Made by a program: the position numbers and the translations under genes. A stretch of 34,174 bases of DNA from Halothiobacillus sp. (GTDB lineage Bacteria > Pseudomonadota > Gammaproteobacteria > Halothiobacillales > Halothiobacillaceae), in assembly GCF_028710545.1 (NCBI RefSeq), contig NZ_JAQTTX010000026.1:1-34174 (forward strand), given 5' to 3'. Of this stretch, positions 1 through 9,320 are shown piece by piece; position 1 is the stretch's first letter, and each line of letters starts with the position of its first letter. The notes under the pieces were generated by a model. That model was not told the DNA's origin, did not search any database, and saw only the letters and a list, made by a program, of their open reading frames with translations.

Positions 1-1139
1 GGATCGTAGCCGGTATACACCTGCGTCGGCCTGAAAATCCGGTTATTGGCGATCTGCTCTTTCCAGTGCGCCAGCCAACCGGCAGTCCGGGAAATGGCGA
101 AAATGGGCGTGAACTGATCACGCGGGATACCGAGGGCTTCATAAAGCAGACCCGAGTAGAAATCCACGTTCGGGAAAATCCCTTTGGGCGCCAGACGCTC
201 CTCGGCGCAACGTTCCAACTCCATTGCGATTTCATACAGTGGCGAAATCTGGCCACTGCGGTGCTCGCGCAATTGTTCGAGCAGCCCCTGAAGAATATCC
301 GCGCGCGGGTCTTTGACCTTGTACTCCCGGTGACCGAAGCCCCAAACGACCTGCTTGTTCGTCAAGCGCTGATCCAGCCAGTCGGATACCTTTTCGACCG
401 AACCGATTTCGTCCAGCATGTTGAGCACGCGCTGGTTGGCACCGCCATGTAATGGGCCTGCTAGGGTGCCGATGGCCGATGCGACCACGAGATTGGGCGG
501 GGCGAGGGTGGAACCGCAAACCAGCGCCGAGAAGGTTGAAGCGTTGATGGTGTGCTCGGCATGCAGCACGAGGCAGGCGTCCATGATGCGCGCCTCGACC
601 GGGTCCGGCTCACGCTCATTCATCATGTACAGGAAATTTTCGGCGTAGGTCAGATCCGTCCGCGGCTGGACGGGGTCATCTCCGCGACGGATGTGCTCCC
701 ACATCGCCACCAGCGTCGCCATGCTGGCGAGGATCTTGACGATCATCTGCTCGACGAATTCGCTGTCGGCACTGATACCGTTGGCTGTCATCCGTTCCTG
801 TCCGGGATAGAACATCCCCAGACTGGCAACGCAAGTTTGCAGCGCCTCCATCGGGTGACCATCGATCGGCAGAAACTTCATGATGTCACGCACGTTGTAT
901 TTGACGCGGCGGTTGGCACGCAGATCGGCATCGAAACGCGCCAAATGATCGGCTTGCGGCAATTCGCCATTGATCAAAACCCAGGCCGTTTCTTCAAACG
1001 TGCTGTGGCGCGCCAATTCAACGATCGGATAACCACGGTAGGTCAGCAGACCAACCTGCCCATCCAGATAGGAAATGGCGGACTCCGTCGCGGGCACACC
1101 CTTGAGACCGGGCACATACCCGTTTTGCACTTTATCCAT
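1..1139 (-). CDS. gltA: Citrate synthase, C-terminus cut by window edge
   Basis: Condenses acetyl-CoA and oxaloacetate to citrate, the entry step of the TCA cycle. The reading frame is open from the ATG at 1139 to the left edge, giving 379 complete codons; family members of this shorter type are about 380-390 aa, so only a few C-terminal residues are missing. The three catalytic residues of the family are visible: His231 in GPLHGGAN, His270 in GFGHREYKVKDPRA and Asp326 in FPNVDFYSG. LHAEHTINAST (192-202) is also typical. An AGAGG ribosome-binding site lies 6 nt before the ATG. The gene follows erpA by only 9 bp, so the two are probably co-transcribed. A 2-methylcitrate synthase is possible from sequence alone, but no prp genes are nearby. 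Confidence 0.93.
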   Translation of the reverse strand, partial: MDKVQNGYVPGLKGVPATESAISYLDGQVGLLTYRGYPIVELARHSTFEETAWVLINGELPQADHLARFDADLRANRRVKYNVRDIMKFLPIDGHPMEALQTCVASLGMFYPGQERMTANGISADSEFVEQMIVKILASMATLVAMWEHIRRGDDPVQPRTDLTYAENFLYMMNEREPDPVEARIMDACLVLHAEHTINASTFSALVCGSTLAPPNLVVASAIGTLAGPLHGGANQRVLNMLDEIGSVEKVSDWLDQRLTNKQVVWGFGHREYKVKDPRADILQGLLEQLREHRSGQISPLYEIAMELERCAEERLAPKGIFPNVDFYSGLLYEALGIPRDQFTPIFAISRTAGWLAHWKEQIANNRIFRPTQVYTGYD

Positions 1140-1148
1140 GTCGAGCCT

Positions 1149-1511
1149 CTAGATCGAGAAGGATGAACCACAACCGCAGGTGGTCGCTGCCATCGGGTTG
1201 CGGATCACAAACTGAGCTCCTGTTATGTCTTCTTTATAGTCAATCTCGGCGCCTTCAAGATACTGAATGCTCATGGGATCGACGAGCAAGGTCACGCCGC
1301 CGCGTTCCACCTGTGCGTCGTCTTCCTGCGCGGATTCTTCGAACATGAAACCGTACTGGAATCCGGAACATCCACCGCCGGTTATGAAGACGCGCAGCTT
1401 CAGATCGGGATTACCCTCTTCCTCGATCAGACTGCGCACTTTATTGGCGGCATTTTCGGTAAAGATCAGTGGCGCTTCGCCCACTGCACTATCAACAACT
1501 TCTGTATTCAT
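1149..1511 (-). CDS. erpA: Iron-sulfur cluster insertion protein ErpA (A-type carrier)
   Basis: An A-type carrier that receives Fe-S clusters and passes them to apo-proteins in the cytosol. The 120-aa product has the three family cysteines: Cys48 in GGGCSGF and Cys112/Cys114 in [11 protein letters not shown] at the C-terminus. The frame is open further upstream, but the start at 1511 is chosen because GGAG lies 7 nt before it and the length then fits ErpA (about 114-120 aa); a second ATG directly upstream (1514) is the alternative. It lies between argC and gltA on the same strand. The acidic N-terminal extension favours ErpA over IscA, and no isc genes are nearby. Confidence 0.92.
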   Translation of the reverse strand: MNTEVVDSAVGEAPLIFTENAANKVRSLIEEEGNPDLKLRVFITGGGCSGFQYGFMFEESAQEDDAQVERGGVTLLVDPMSIQYLEGAEIDYKEDITGAQFVIRNPMAATTCGCGSSFSI

Positions 1512-1604
1512 CATTACACTCCAGAATTCTGGCCGGTTTAAACCGAAACATGGGTTCAATCATGGCTCAAAAGCCGGGAACCTGCTCAACTTTTGTTGTG
1601 TTTT

Positions 1605-2639
1605 TCACGGGGACAGGGCAACCAGATCAAGTCCTTGCTGCTCGGGAAAGCCCAGCATCAGGTTCATATTCTGCACAGCCTGGCCCGCCGCGCCCTTGAC
1701 CAAATTATCGATCACCGAACTGATGACCAATGTTGAGCCAGCCTGAGGCCGGAAAATCGCCATCCGGCACAGGTTATTGCCACGCACGCTGCGGGTTTCG
1801 GGGTGGCTGCCCGGCGGCATGACATCCACAAACGGCTCGGCATCGTAATAGGTTTCATACAATCGCTGTACTGAAACAGTCGGTTCTTCGACAAGCGGAA
1901 TATACAGGCTAACCTCGATACCGCGCACCATTGGCACCAAATGCGGCACAAAAGTCAGCCCGATGGGGCGCTCGGCAACCGCGGTGAGCGTCTGCACGAT
2001 TTCCGGCTGATGGCGGTGACCATTGGCAGCGTATGCCTTGAAGCTTTCACCCGCTTCGGCCATCAACATGGGTACTTCGGCCTTGCGTCCGGCGCCGCTA
2101 CTGCCCGATTTGGAATCTGCGATCAATCGAGTGTGATCGACCCAATCCTGCCCCATCAACGGCAAAAGCCCGAGTGTGGCCGCTGTAACGTGGCAACCGG
2201 GATTCGCCACAAGATCAGCATCACGGATTTCATCACGATACAGTTCCGGCAAACCGTACACCGCACGCTCGACCCATTCCGGCGAGGCGTGGGTCATGCC
2301 ATACCACTTGGACCAGACCTCCAGATCCTTGATCCGATAGTCCGCCGCAAGATCGATCACCTTGATGCCCTGAGCCAGCAGTTCGGGCGCCTGCTGCATG
2401 GCGATCCCATTCGGCGTGGCGAAAAAAACGAGATCGCAATCGGCAAGGTTCGCCTCATCCGGGGTGGTAAAACATAAATCAATCGCACCGCGCAGATTCG
2501 GATACATCGCATCCACGCGTGTTCCCGCATCGCCACGGGAGGTTATGGCCGTAATTTCCACCCCGCCATGCCGTGCCAGCAACCGCATCAACTCGACGCC
2601 GGTGTAGCCCGTTCCTCCGACAATGCCGATTTTTTTCAT
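1605..2639 (-). CDS. argC: N-acetyl-gamma-glutamyl-phosphate reductase
   Basis: The NADPH-dependent third step of arginine biosynthesis, reducing N-acetylglutamyl phosphate to the semialdehyde. The 344-aa length is normal. The N-terminal nucleotide-binding loop [14 protein letters not shown] (8-21) and the catalytic Cys149 in [10 protein letters not shown] are present, as is HRHQPEI, which carries the usual active-site His. The start at 2639 is supported by GGGGAG 7 nt upstream. The gene leads a minus-strand group argC-erpA-gltA, with 93 bp between argC and erpA. Upstream lie short GGGGC repeats and an ARG-box-like half-site (separate entries). argH is at 11267 in this same window but not in an operon with argC. 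Confidence 0.96.
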   Translation of the reverse strand: MKKIGIVGGTGYTGVELMRLLARHGGVEITAITSRGDAGTRVDAMYPNLRGAIDLCFTTPDEANLADCDLVFFATPNGIAMQQAPELLAQGIKVIDLAADYRIKDLEVWSKWYGMTHASPEWVERAVYGLPELYRDEIRDADLVANPGCHVTAATLGLLPLMGQDWVDHTRLIADSKSGSSGAGRKAEVPMLMAEAGESFKAYAANGHRHQPEIVQTLTAVAERPIGLTFVPHLVPMVRGIEVSLYIPLVEEPTVSVQRLYETYYDAEPFVDVMPPGSHPETRSVRGNNLCRMAIFRPQAGSTLVISSVIDNLVKGAAGQAVQNMNLMLGFPEQQGLDLVALSP

Positions 2640-2655
2640 GTTTTACTCCCCAGAA

Positions 2656-2697
2656 ATGCCCCAAAAATGGCCCCTAAAAATAGCCCCTATAAATAGC
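2656..2697. repeat. Imperfect 12-13 bp tandem repeat in the argC leader
   Basis: The core GCCCC followed by an A/T-rich spacer recurs at 2658, 2670 and 2683, and as a partial GC at 2696, with a period of 12-13 bp. Read in the argC direction the units are GGGGC-rich and the series ends at the GGGGAG ribosome-binding site, so the leader carries several Shine-Dalgarno-like G-runs. Confidence 0.6.
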
Positions 2698-2707
2698 AAT
2701 TAATTCA
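2698..2707 (-). promoter_or_regulatory. Possible ARG-box half-site upstream of argC
   Basis: On the minus strand TGAATTAATT matches the left half of the ArgR operator consensus (TGAAT followed by four A/T and ATTCA). The right half is poorly matched, so this is a weak call resting on position upstream of argC. Confidence 0.25.
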
Positions 2708-2762
2708 GGACTAACGCATCATAACAAAGCTTCACGAATCTATCGGGTACACAAAAAATTCC

Positions 2763-4577
2763 GTGCGCAACAAAATCCGCGTCATTTTAGATCCACTCAG
2801 GCTTAGGCTGGCCAGCCCGGACTCTCTGGCCCCTATGGCTATTCTGGGCTTGTTTGCCGGTCTAATCGCTTCTGCATTGGTTACGCTCTTTCGCCTGACG
2901 CTGGAATCACTGCAGATTTATTTTCTGGGCCTGCCCAGTCCAGATAACTATTCCGCCTTGCCCATCGAGTGGCGATTCTGGTTGCCTGCATTGGGCGGGA
3001 TTATCCTTGGGATTGTATTCATGTTTATCCCCCAAGCCGCGCGTGCCGTCGGGGTGGGCTTTGTGATCGTGCGATTTCACCGCGCTCAGGCCGATTTACC
3101 CTGGCCGAACGCCATCGTGCAATTCTTCAGCGCCGTGTGGGGGCTTCTGGTGGGCTTGTCAAATGGTCGAGAAGGACCCGGCGTGCACTTGGGCGCAACG
3201 GCCGGGAGCTTGCTTAGCCACTATCTTGATTTACCGCACAACAGCGCGCGCACCCTGGTCGGATGCGGGGCGGCGGCAGCCATCGCCGCATCGTTCAATA
3301 CCCCGCTGGCGGCGGTCATTCTCGTACTCGAGTTAATTGTGCGGCAGTACACGCTAGCCACGTTTATTCCCGTCATTTTAGCCGCATCGGCGGGCGCACT
3401 TTTTTCCACCCTGTTTTTTGGCGACAATCCCGCCTTTAACATCCAACTGTACCATTCACTTGCTCTGTGGGAAGTTCCGGTTCTGGTTTTGCTCGGGCTG
3501 GTCATCGGTGCCTTCGCCGCTACTTATATCCACATCACCGAGGTATCGATTCACCGAACCTGGAAATGGCCGCTGTGGCTTCGATTTGGTCTGATTGGTG
3601 TCATTACCGGGCTTGTGGGGATGTACCTCCCCCAAGTGATGAGTATCAGTTATGACTCGGTCGGTTTGGCCGCCGGGGCTAAATTCACCCTGCTTTTGCT
3701 GCTGTTCCTGATTGTCGCCAAGCTGCTACTCAGTGCCCTGACTCATGGTTTTGGATTGCCTCTAGGCTCAATCGGCCCAACCCTCGTTATAGGTGGGTTC
3801 ACCGGTAGTGCATTTGGTACCGTGTTGTTGCACTTCACGCAGATACCTGTCAGTGATGTGGCCTATTACACCGTGCTGGGCATGGGGGCCATGATGGGCG
3901 CAACCCTGCAAGCGCCGCTGGCGGCGCTAACCGCTGTGATTGAACTCACGGGGGATACGGGTGCGATCATGCCGGCGATGCTCACGATCATTATCGCCAG
4001 CCTCACCAGCCGGACGCTCTTTGGCAAAGATGGCATTTACGATGCCGTGCTCTTCGCCAACAGCCAACAACTGCGACTACTCTCGCTCTGGCACAATGCA
4101 AACGATATTGCGATCAGCAGCATCATCAACCGCAACTTTACCGAAGCACCGGCGCAGTGCTCCGTCAGTGAGCTTAAGAAATTGAAGGCCGCCACCCCGG
4201 AGTGGCTGGTGGTTCGGGATGATAGCCGCCAGCCCATCGGGGTGATTTCGGGCTATGAGCTGGATCGCTTTTTGTCCACGCTGATTACCCATAACCCGCC
4301 AGAAGAAATTGCATCGGCAGACGGAAAGTTGCCGGAAATACCGGAAGCGGACATGCGCTCTGACAAGCAGGAACCCGCCGAACGGATCGTTGACCTGACC
4401 ACCGAGCTGACCATGTTCCCGGCCAAGGCAGTCGATATCGGCCTGACCCTGATCGAAGCCCGTGAACTCATGCACATAAATAAGGTCGATGTCCTGATCG
4501 GTCAGCGCACCACCATACCGCCATTCAAGCGGACTTTTGGCGTGCTGACCCGAAGTTTGCTTGAAGATCAGGCATAA
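2763..4577 (+). CDS. ClC-family chloride channel/transporter with C-terminal CBS domains
   Basis: An integral membrane anion channel or H+/Cl- exchanger of 604 aa. The N-terminal two thirds (about 25-440) is hydrophobic, with the family motif GREGP at 135-139 holding the gating glutamate Glu137, FNTPLAAVILVLEL at 178-191, and GKDGIY with the pore tyrosine. The classic GSGIP filter motif is not present (GVGFVI stands in its place). The position equivalent to the E. coli ClC proton glutamate E203 appears to be Leu191, after Glu190. Residues about 450-600 form two CBS-like repeats, usually regulatory nucleotide-binding modules. The start is a GTG without a clear ribosome-binding site; an ATG at 2835 would remove 24 residues but also lacks one. 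The gene is divergent from argC. Confidence 0.88.
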   Translation: MRNKIRVILDPLRLRLASPDSLAPMAILGLFAGLIASALVTLFRLTLESLQIYFLGLPSPDNYSALPIEWRFWLPALGGIILGIVFMFIPQAARAVGVGFVIVRFHRAQADLPWPNAIVQFFSAVWGLLVGLSNGREGPGVHLGATAGSLLSHYLDLPHNSARTLVGCGAAAAIAASFNTPLAAVILVLELIVRQYTLATFIPVILAASAGALFSTLFFGDNPAFNIQLYHSLALWEVPVLVLLGLVIGAFAATYIHITEVSIHRTWKWPLWLRFGLIGVITGLVGMYLPQVMSISYDSVGLAAGAKFTLLLLLFLIVAKLLLSALTHGFGLPLGSIGPTLVIGGFTGSAFGTVLLHFTQIPVSDVAYYTVLGMGAMMGATLQAPLAALTAVIELTGDTGAIMPAMLTIIIASLTSRTLFGKDGIYDAVLFANSQQLRLLSLWHNANDIAISSIINRNFTEAPAQCSVSELKKLKAATPEWLVVRDDSRQPIGVISGYELDRFLSTLITHNPPEEIASADGKLPEIPEADMRSDKQEPAERIVDLTTELTMFPAKAVDIGLTLIEARELMHINKVDVLIGQRTTIPPFKRTFGVLTRSLLEDQA

Positions 4578-4640
4578 CCGACCACAACATAACAACACCC
4601 CGGCATAACACTCCAGCCAAGTAGATATCAAGGTAAAACC

Positions 4641-5159
4641 ATGAATGCAGAACCCGATTTTTCCGCCCAACGCCGCCTGCTGATTGGCGGTGCCGCGCTT
4701 GGGCTCATCACTGCCCTGACCGGTTGCTCGACCGAAACCCCCGTCAACCTGAGCGGGCTGACCGTGCAAGACCTCAACGGCCAGCCTGTCGATCTATCCA
4801 AACTGCTGGGCAAGCCAACCGCCATCACCTTCTGGGCGACGACCTGCCCCGGCTGTGTGGAAGAAATCCCGCACATGATCGCGCTGTACGACAAGTTCTC
4901 GGCCAAAGGCGTAAATGTAGTCGGCATGGCGATGTCTTATGACGCACTCGACCAGCTCAAAGCCATGGTGTCGGAAAAGAAAATCCCCTATACCGTGTTG
5001 CAGGACAAAACCGGTGCTGCCGCTGCTGCGTTCGGGCCGGTGCGCCTGACGCCCACGTTCTTCGTGCTGGATGCCAAGGGCAATATTCGCTACCAGAAGA
5101 TCGGGCCATTCGATACCGCGCGTGTCGATCAACTACTGACCTCGCTAACCTCAAGCTAA
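4641..5159 (+). CDS. TlpA-like thioredoxin-fold lipoprotein
   Basis: A predicted exported thiol-disulfide oxidoreductase of 172 aa. The N-terminus carries a twin-arginine-like QRRLLIGG followed by a hydrophobic stretch and a lipobox ending in LTGC with Cys29, suggesting a membrane-anchored periplasmic lipoprotein. The active site is WATTCPGC with Cys69 and Cys72, followed by EEIPHMI as in TlpA/ResA proteins; the cis-proline loop is RLTPTFFVLD. Such proteins keep cytochrome c or other periplasmic thiols reduced, though here the substrate is unknown. An AAGG site lies before the ATG. It follows the ClC gene by 63 bp on the same strand. Confidence 0.88.
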   Translation: MNAEPDFSAQRRLLIGGAALGLITALTGCSTETPVNLSGLTVQDLNGQPVDLSKLLGKPTAITFWATTCPGCVEEIPHMIALYDKFSAKGVNVVGMAMSYDALDQLKAMVSEKKIPYTVLQDKTGAAAAAFGPVRLTPTFFVLDAKGNIRYQKIGPFDTARVDQLLTSLTSS

Positions 5160-5220
5160 AAATCATGCACAGTCAAGTCCGCATGGCTACCGGCCAGCGC
5201 GGGATTGGCGTGCGCGGATT

Positions 5221-5229
5221 TGGTACACT
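5221..5229 (+). promoter_or_regulatory. Extended -10 promoter element for the map operon
   Basis: TGG-TACACT matches an extended -10 (TGn plus a good hexamer) 37 bp before the map ATG. No convincing -35 is seen at 17 bp, as is usual for extended -10 promoters. Confidence 0.45.
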
Positions 5230-5266
5230 CGGCTTTCTATTCTTAATAAGGCCAGCAGCCAAAACC

Positions 5267-6049
5267 ATGAGTATCATCATTAAAACGCCGGAACAAATCG
5301 AAAAAATCCGCCACGCCAGCCTGCTGGCAACCGAAGTCCTGAATCTGCTTCGGCCACTGGTCCTCGCGGGCGCTACGACCGATGAGCTGAACTCGGTGGC
5401 ACACAAGCACATCACCGAAGTGCAGGGCGGCGTACCGGCCACATTGGGTTATCACGGTTTCCCCAAATCGCTGTGCACCTCGCTCAATCACCAGGTGTGT
5501 CATGGCATTCCCGGCCCCCGAAAACTGGAAAACGGCGACATCATGAATATCGACGTCACCGTCATCAAGGATGGGTGGTTTGGCGATACATCGGCCATGT
5601 ACACCGTCGGCACGCCTTCCATCCGGGCGCAACGACTGATCGACGTGACTTATGACGCCATGATGCGCGGCATCGAGGAAGTGCGGCCGGGCGCGACGTT
5701 GGGCGATATCGGCGCGGCCATTCAGAAAGTGGCCGAATCCAGTGGTTTTTCCGTCGTTCGCGAATATTGCGGCCATGGCCTCGGGCAAAGTTTCCACGAA
5801 GATCCTCAAGTCCTGCACTACGGCAAACGGGGTGAGGGTATTCGCCTCGAGCCCGGCATGGTGTTCACCATTGAACCGATGATCAATGCGGGCAAGCGCG
5901 ACATCAAACTGTTAAACGACGGCTGGACCGTGGTGACGAAGGATCACTCCCTCTCGGCCCAATGGGAACACACGATAGCGGTGACCGAAGACGGCTTCGA
6001 CATCTTGAGTGGCGATTCCCGTCCCGCCAGCATGATATCGCCCGCATGA
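5267..6049 (+). CDS. map: Type I methionine aminopeptidase
   Basis: A cytosolic metalloenzyme that removes the initiator methionine. The open frame reaches back to 5165, but the start at 5267 gives 260 aa and an N-terminus (MSIIIKTPEQIEKIR) that lines up with E. coli Map (264 aa). All ligands fall at the expected places: Asp96, Asp107, His170, Glu203 and Glu234 bind the metals, and His79 is the catalytic histidine. The ribosome-binding site is weak. An extended -10 lies just upstream. The stop codon overlaps the glnD start as ATGA, giving the map-glnD order also known from E. coli. Confidence 0.96.
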   Translation: MSIIIKTPEQIEKIRHASLLATEVLNLLRPLVLAGATTDELNSVAHKHITEVQGGVPATLGYHGFPKSLCTSLNHQVCHGIPGPRKLENGDIMNIDVTVIKDGWFGDTSAMYTVGTPSIRAQRLIDVTYDAMMRGIEEVRPGATLGDIGAAIQKVAESSGFSVVREYCGHGLGQSFHEDPQVLHYGKRGEGIRLEPGMVFTIEPMINAGKRDIKLLNDGWTVVTKDHSLSAQWEHTIAVTEDGFDILSGDSRPASMISPA

Positions 6050-8652
6050 GACCATCTCTGGCCGCGCCTTCGGGGGAGCACGCCGATCTCGGCGCCCGCA
6101 TAGCCCAGCATCTGGCAACGTGGCCGGAAGCGCTGCGTGCGGCCGATGGTGCACGGGTGTTTCTAAAAACGCATACCCGTTTAATCGACGAACTGCTCAA
6201 AAGCTACTGGCCTGAGGAACTCGCGTCAGGCGCAGCTGCTCTGGTCGCAGTAGGTGGTTACGGTCGCGGCGAACAATTCCCGCATTCGGACATCGACCTT
6301 TTGATCCTGCTCGAAACCCATCAACCCGAGACAGCCATTCAGGACTTTCTGCGCCATTTGTGGGATGCAGGCCTTGTGATCGGCCATGCGGTGCGCACGG
6401 TCGAAGAATGCCTGATCGCCGGACGCGACGACGTGACGGTTTATACCAACCTGCTCGATGCCCGCCTGATTACCGGCAATGCTGCTTTGTTCGAGCAACT
6501 GGGCCAATTGGTTCGTTCAGATCGGGTCTTTCAGGACTGGTCCTTCTTCCAGGCCAAGACGGCCGAGCAGGCCATGCGTTACCGCACATTCGATGAAACG
6601 GGCGCCAAAATCGAACCCAATATCAAGGAAAGTCCCGGCGGCCTGCGTGATCTGCACACAATTCGCTGGATCGGCAATCGGGTAGCGGGGGCAGGTACGC
6701 TCGATGCCATGCACGAGCATGGCCTGCTGGGGGATCGGGAATGGCAGACACTCACGGAGGCTGAATCGTTTCTCAGCCAAGTCCGCATCGGTCTGCACGC
6801 CCTGGCAGGACGCGCCGAAGAGCGCCTTCTGCTGCTGCATCAGAAAACCTTGGCGGCACAGTTCGGCTATGAGGGCGAGCAGGACGGCAACCTTGCCGTG
6901 GAACGCTTCATGCAGCGGTACTTCCGTACCACCATTGAAATCGAGCGCCTCAATCAGTTGATCCTGCAAAACTTCCGCGAAGCGCTCGACCCGTATCCGG
7001 ATAACCGCATCGTCCCGATCAACGCCCGATTCCGCATCCGGGGACATTTACTGGAAACTGTCGATGCGCAGGTATTCATGCGCTCGCCGACGGCCATCCT
7101 CGAAATGTTCCTGCTTCTGGCGCAGCACACCGAACTGCTGGGCCCCAGCGCCGCCACGGCACGGCAGCTCCGGGCCAACCTCAGCGTCATCGACGAGGGC
7201 TTTCGCAAAAACCCTCAGGCGCAACAATTGTTCATGGCCATCTGGCAGAACAAGACCGGCGTCTACCGGGCACTCAAGGCTATGAACCTCAACGGCGTTC
7301 TGGCGGCCTATATTCCGGCCTTCAGTCAGATCGTCGGCCTGATGCAGTTCGATCTGTTCCACGCCTATACGGTCGATGCCCACACCCTTCTGGTCATCCG
7401 CAATCTGCGGCGCTTTTCCCAGCCTCAATTTGCAGACGAACACCCGATGGCCAGCCAGATCATTCGTCGCGTCCAACGCCCGGAGGTGCTCTATCTTGCC
7501 GGATTGTTCCACGATATCGCCAAAGGTCGTGGCGGTGACCACGCAGAATTGGGCGCTGTCGATGCGCGGCAATTTGCCAGGGCACATGGCTTGCCAGGCG
7601 CTGAGACCGAACGTCTGGTCTGGCTGGTCGAAAACCATTTGATGATGTCGTTCACCGCGCAGCGTCGCGACATCGAAGATCCCACCGTGGTGGAGGAATT
7701 CGCGCGCAGTGTCGGCAGCCCTGCCCGACTCGATGACATATACCTTCTCACAGTGGCCGACATCTGCGCCACCAACCCCAACCTGTGGAATTCCTGGCGT
7801 GATGCCCTGCTCAAGCGCCTGCACCAGTTGACCGAAAACTGGTTTAACAAGGGCGAGCAGAGTGCGCGCGAGATCGTCGATGCCACCCGCGCACAAGCCC
7901 ATCGCGAAGGCATCGCCGCGCACATCCCCGCCGAAGACCTCAACGACTGGTTCCGGGGCCTGCCGGATGATTACTTCCTGCGAACCGAGATAGACTCCGT
8001 GCTGCAACATGCGCGCCTGGCGTTGGGTGAAGACGGCCTGCCCGTTCTGTGGATCAGCAACGCGCCCGATCAGGATGCCATCCAGATTCTGGTATTAACC
8101 GAACACTGTCATGGCCAGTTCGCCCGCATTGTGGCCGAACTCGACCGCAGCGGATTGAACGTCCAATCAGCCAACATGACCGTGATCACGCCTACCGCGG
8201 CGCATCCACAGAACCGGGCGTTGTTCGAATTCTTCATTCTCGACCAGCATGATGGTGCACGATTGGATCACTGGTCGCTCGAAATGTTGCGCACGCGCCT
8301 GCACGACCGGTTGCAAAGTCCGGATGCAGCGCGCACCCGCATTCACCGGCGCAGCCCGCCTCAACTCGCCAGTATCGATGTGGCGACACAAATTCAGTTT
8401 TTGAGTGACCACCGTCGAGGACGCACCGAAATCCAGATCATCACCAAGGATCGTCCCGGCCTGTTGGCCGACATCACCGCCGCATTCGCAGATCTGGACA
8501 TCAGCCTCAATCACGCACGCGTCAGCACACTGGGTGAACGCGTTGAGGATGCATTCTATGTGGTTGAAAGACAGGGTCGTGCCGTGGATTCGCCCAAACG
8601 CTGCGCAGAAATTGAAGCGGCGCTACGTGCAGCCATTCACAGCCGCTCATGA
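6046..8652 (+). CDS. glnD: Bifunctional uridylyltransferase/uridylyl-removing enzyme of PII
   Basis: A nitrogen sensor that adds UMP to PII proteins when glutamine is low and removes it when glutamine is high. The 868-aa product has an N-terminal nucleotidyltransferase domain with VGGYGRGE and the DID metal pair (Asp82, Asp84), a central PII-uridylyltransferase domain, an HD hydrolase domain around residues 438-560 (HAYTVDAH, LFHDIAKGRGGDH), and two C-terminal ACT domains from about 681 and 796 that bind glutamine in the family. The frame is open to 5962 inside map, but the ATG at 6046 overlapping the map stop (ATGA) is the natural start. The length fits the family (about 860-900 aa). It is translationally coupled to map and rluA. 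Confidence 0.96.
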   Translation: MRPSLAAPSGEHADLGARIAQHLATWPEALRAADGARVFLKTHTRLIDELLKSYWPEELASGAAALVAVGGYGRGEQFPHSDIDLLILLETHQPETAIQDFLRHLWDAGLVIGHAVRTVEECLIAGRDDVTVYTNLLDARLITGNAALFEQLGQLVRSDRVFQDWSFFQAKTAEQAMRYRTFDETGAKIEPNIKESPGGLRDLHTIRWIGNRVAGAGTLDAMHEHGLLGDREWQTLTEAESFLSQVRIGLHALAGRAEERLLLLHQKTLAAQFGYEGEQDGNLAVERFMQRYFRTTIEIERLNQLILQNFREALDPYPDNRIVPINARFRIRGHLLETVDAQVFMRSPTAILEMFLLLAQHTELLGPSAATARQLRANLSVIDEGFRKNPQAQQLFMAIWQNKTGVYRALKAMNLNGVLAAYIPAFSQIVGLMQFDLFHAYTVDAHTLLVIRNLRRFSQPQFADEHPMASQIIRRVQRPEVLYLAGLFHDIAKGRGGDHAELGAVDARQFARAHGLPGAETERLVWLVENHLMMSFTAQRRDIEDPTVVEEFARSVGSPARLDDIYLLTVADICATNPNLWNSWRDALLKRLHQLTENWFNKGEQSAREIVDATRAQAHREGIAAHIPAEDLNDWFRGLPDDYFLRTEIDSVLQHARLALGEDGLPVLWISNAPDQDAIQILVLTEHCHGQFARIVAELDRSGLNVQSANMTVITPTAAHPQNRALFEFFILDQHDGARLDHWSLEMLRTRLHDRLQSPDAARTRIHRRSPPQLASIDVATQIQFLSDHRRGRTEIQIITKDRPGLLADITAAFADLDISLNHARVSTLGERVEDAFYVVERQGRAVDSPKRCAEIEAALRAAIHSRS

Positions 8653-9311
8653 GTTCAAACACAAGGCATCTCGCGGGCGTAACCGACACCATCGAGCCTT
8701 GGCGCCTGCTGGCCGAAACGGCGGATTTTCTGATCATCGCCAAGCCCACGCGCATGCTCACCCAACCCGGCAAGGAAGCGCACAAAACCGACAGCCTGAT
8801 CACCCGCGTCAATCAGGAATTTCCCGAAGCGCGGATCGTGCATCGACTGGACTGGGATACATCGGGCGTGATGGTGCTGGCTAGGCACGCGCGAGCGCAC
8901 CGCGCACTTTCCATCGCGTTTCAGGATCGGCTCACACAAAAGCGCTACATCGCCCATGTCGATCGCGCGCCCGTGCCACCGCAAGGTTTGATCGACCGGC
9001 CGATCGGCCCGGACAGGGAACACCGCCCCCGCTACCGGATCGACGAAGAACAGGGCCGACCATCCCAAACGCGTTATGTCGTGCAGGACGAAACTGCAGA
9101 TTACGCTCGCCTGGAACTGGAACCCATTACCGGCCGCTCGCACCAGCTTCGGGTGCATCTGCTGTCCATCGGCCACCCGATACAGGGCGATACACTCTAC
9201 CACCCTCAGGCACAAAACCATGGCCGGCTGATGCTCCATGCCGAATCGTTGTCTTTTCCTGACCCCGCAAGCGGAATCATGCAGACATTCAGCGATCCAG
9301 CCCCCTTTTAG
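8649..9311 (+). CDS. rluA: RluA-family pseudouridine synthase
   Basis: Isomerises uridine to pseudouridine in RNA; RluA itself modifies 23S rRNA U746 and tRNA U32. The 220-aa length matches E. coli RluA (219 aa). There is no N-terminal S4 domain, which separates it from RluC/RluD. The catalytic motif is HRLDWDTSGVMV, with the nucleophilic Asp in HRLD; GRSHQLRVHLLSIGHPI is the second signature. The start overlaps the glnD stop as ATGA. It is the last gene of map-glnD-rluA and converges on algR with 9 bp between them and no visible terminator. The exact RNA target is inferred from size and motif only. Confidence 0.85.
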   Translation: MSSNTRHLAGVTDTIEPWRLLAETADFLIIAKPTRMLTQPGKEAHKTDSLITRVNQEFPEARIVHRLDWDTSGVMVLARHARAHRALSIAFQDRLTQKRYIAHVDRAPVPPQGLIDRPIGPDREHRPRYRIDEEQGRPSQTRYVVQDETADYARLELEPITGRSHQLRVHLLSIGHPIQGDTLYHPQAQNHGRLMLHAESLSFPDPASGIMQTFSDPAPF

Positions 9312-9320
9312 TGCACTCTT

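Noticed and set aside
5165-5266. Longer Map start at 5165
   Set aside because: The extra 34 residues are not family-like and would place the extended -10 promoter inside the gene.
8167-8514. Minus-strand frames inside glnD and other long reverse frames (for example 7048-8010, 11636-12469)
   Set aside because: They are shadows of strongly conserved plus-strand genes in GC-rich DNA and show no family features.
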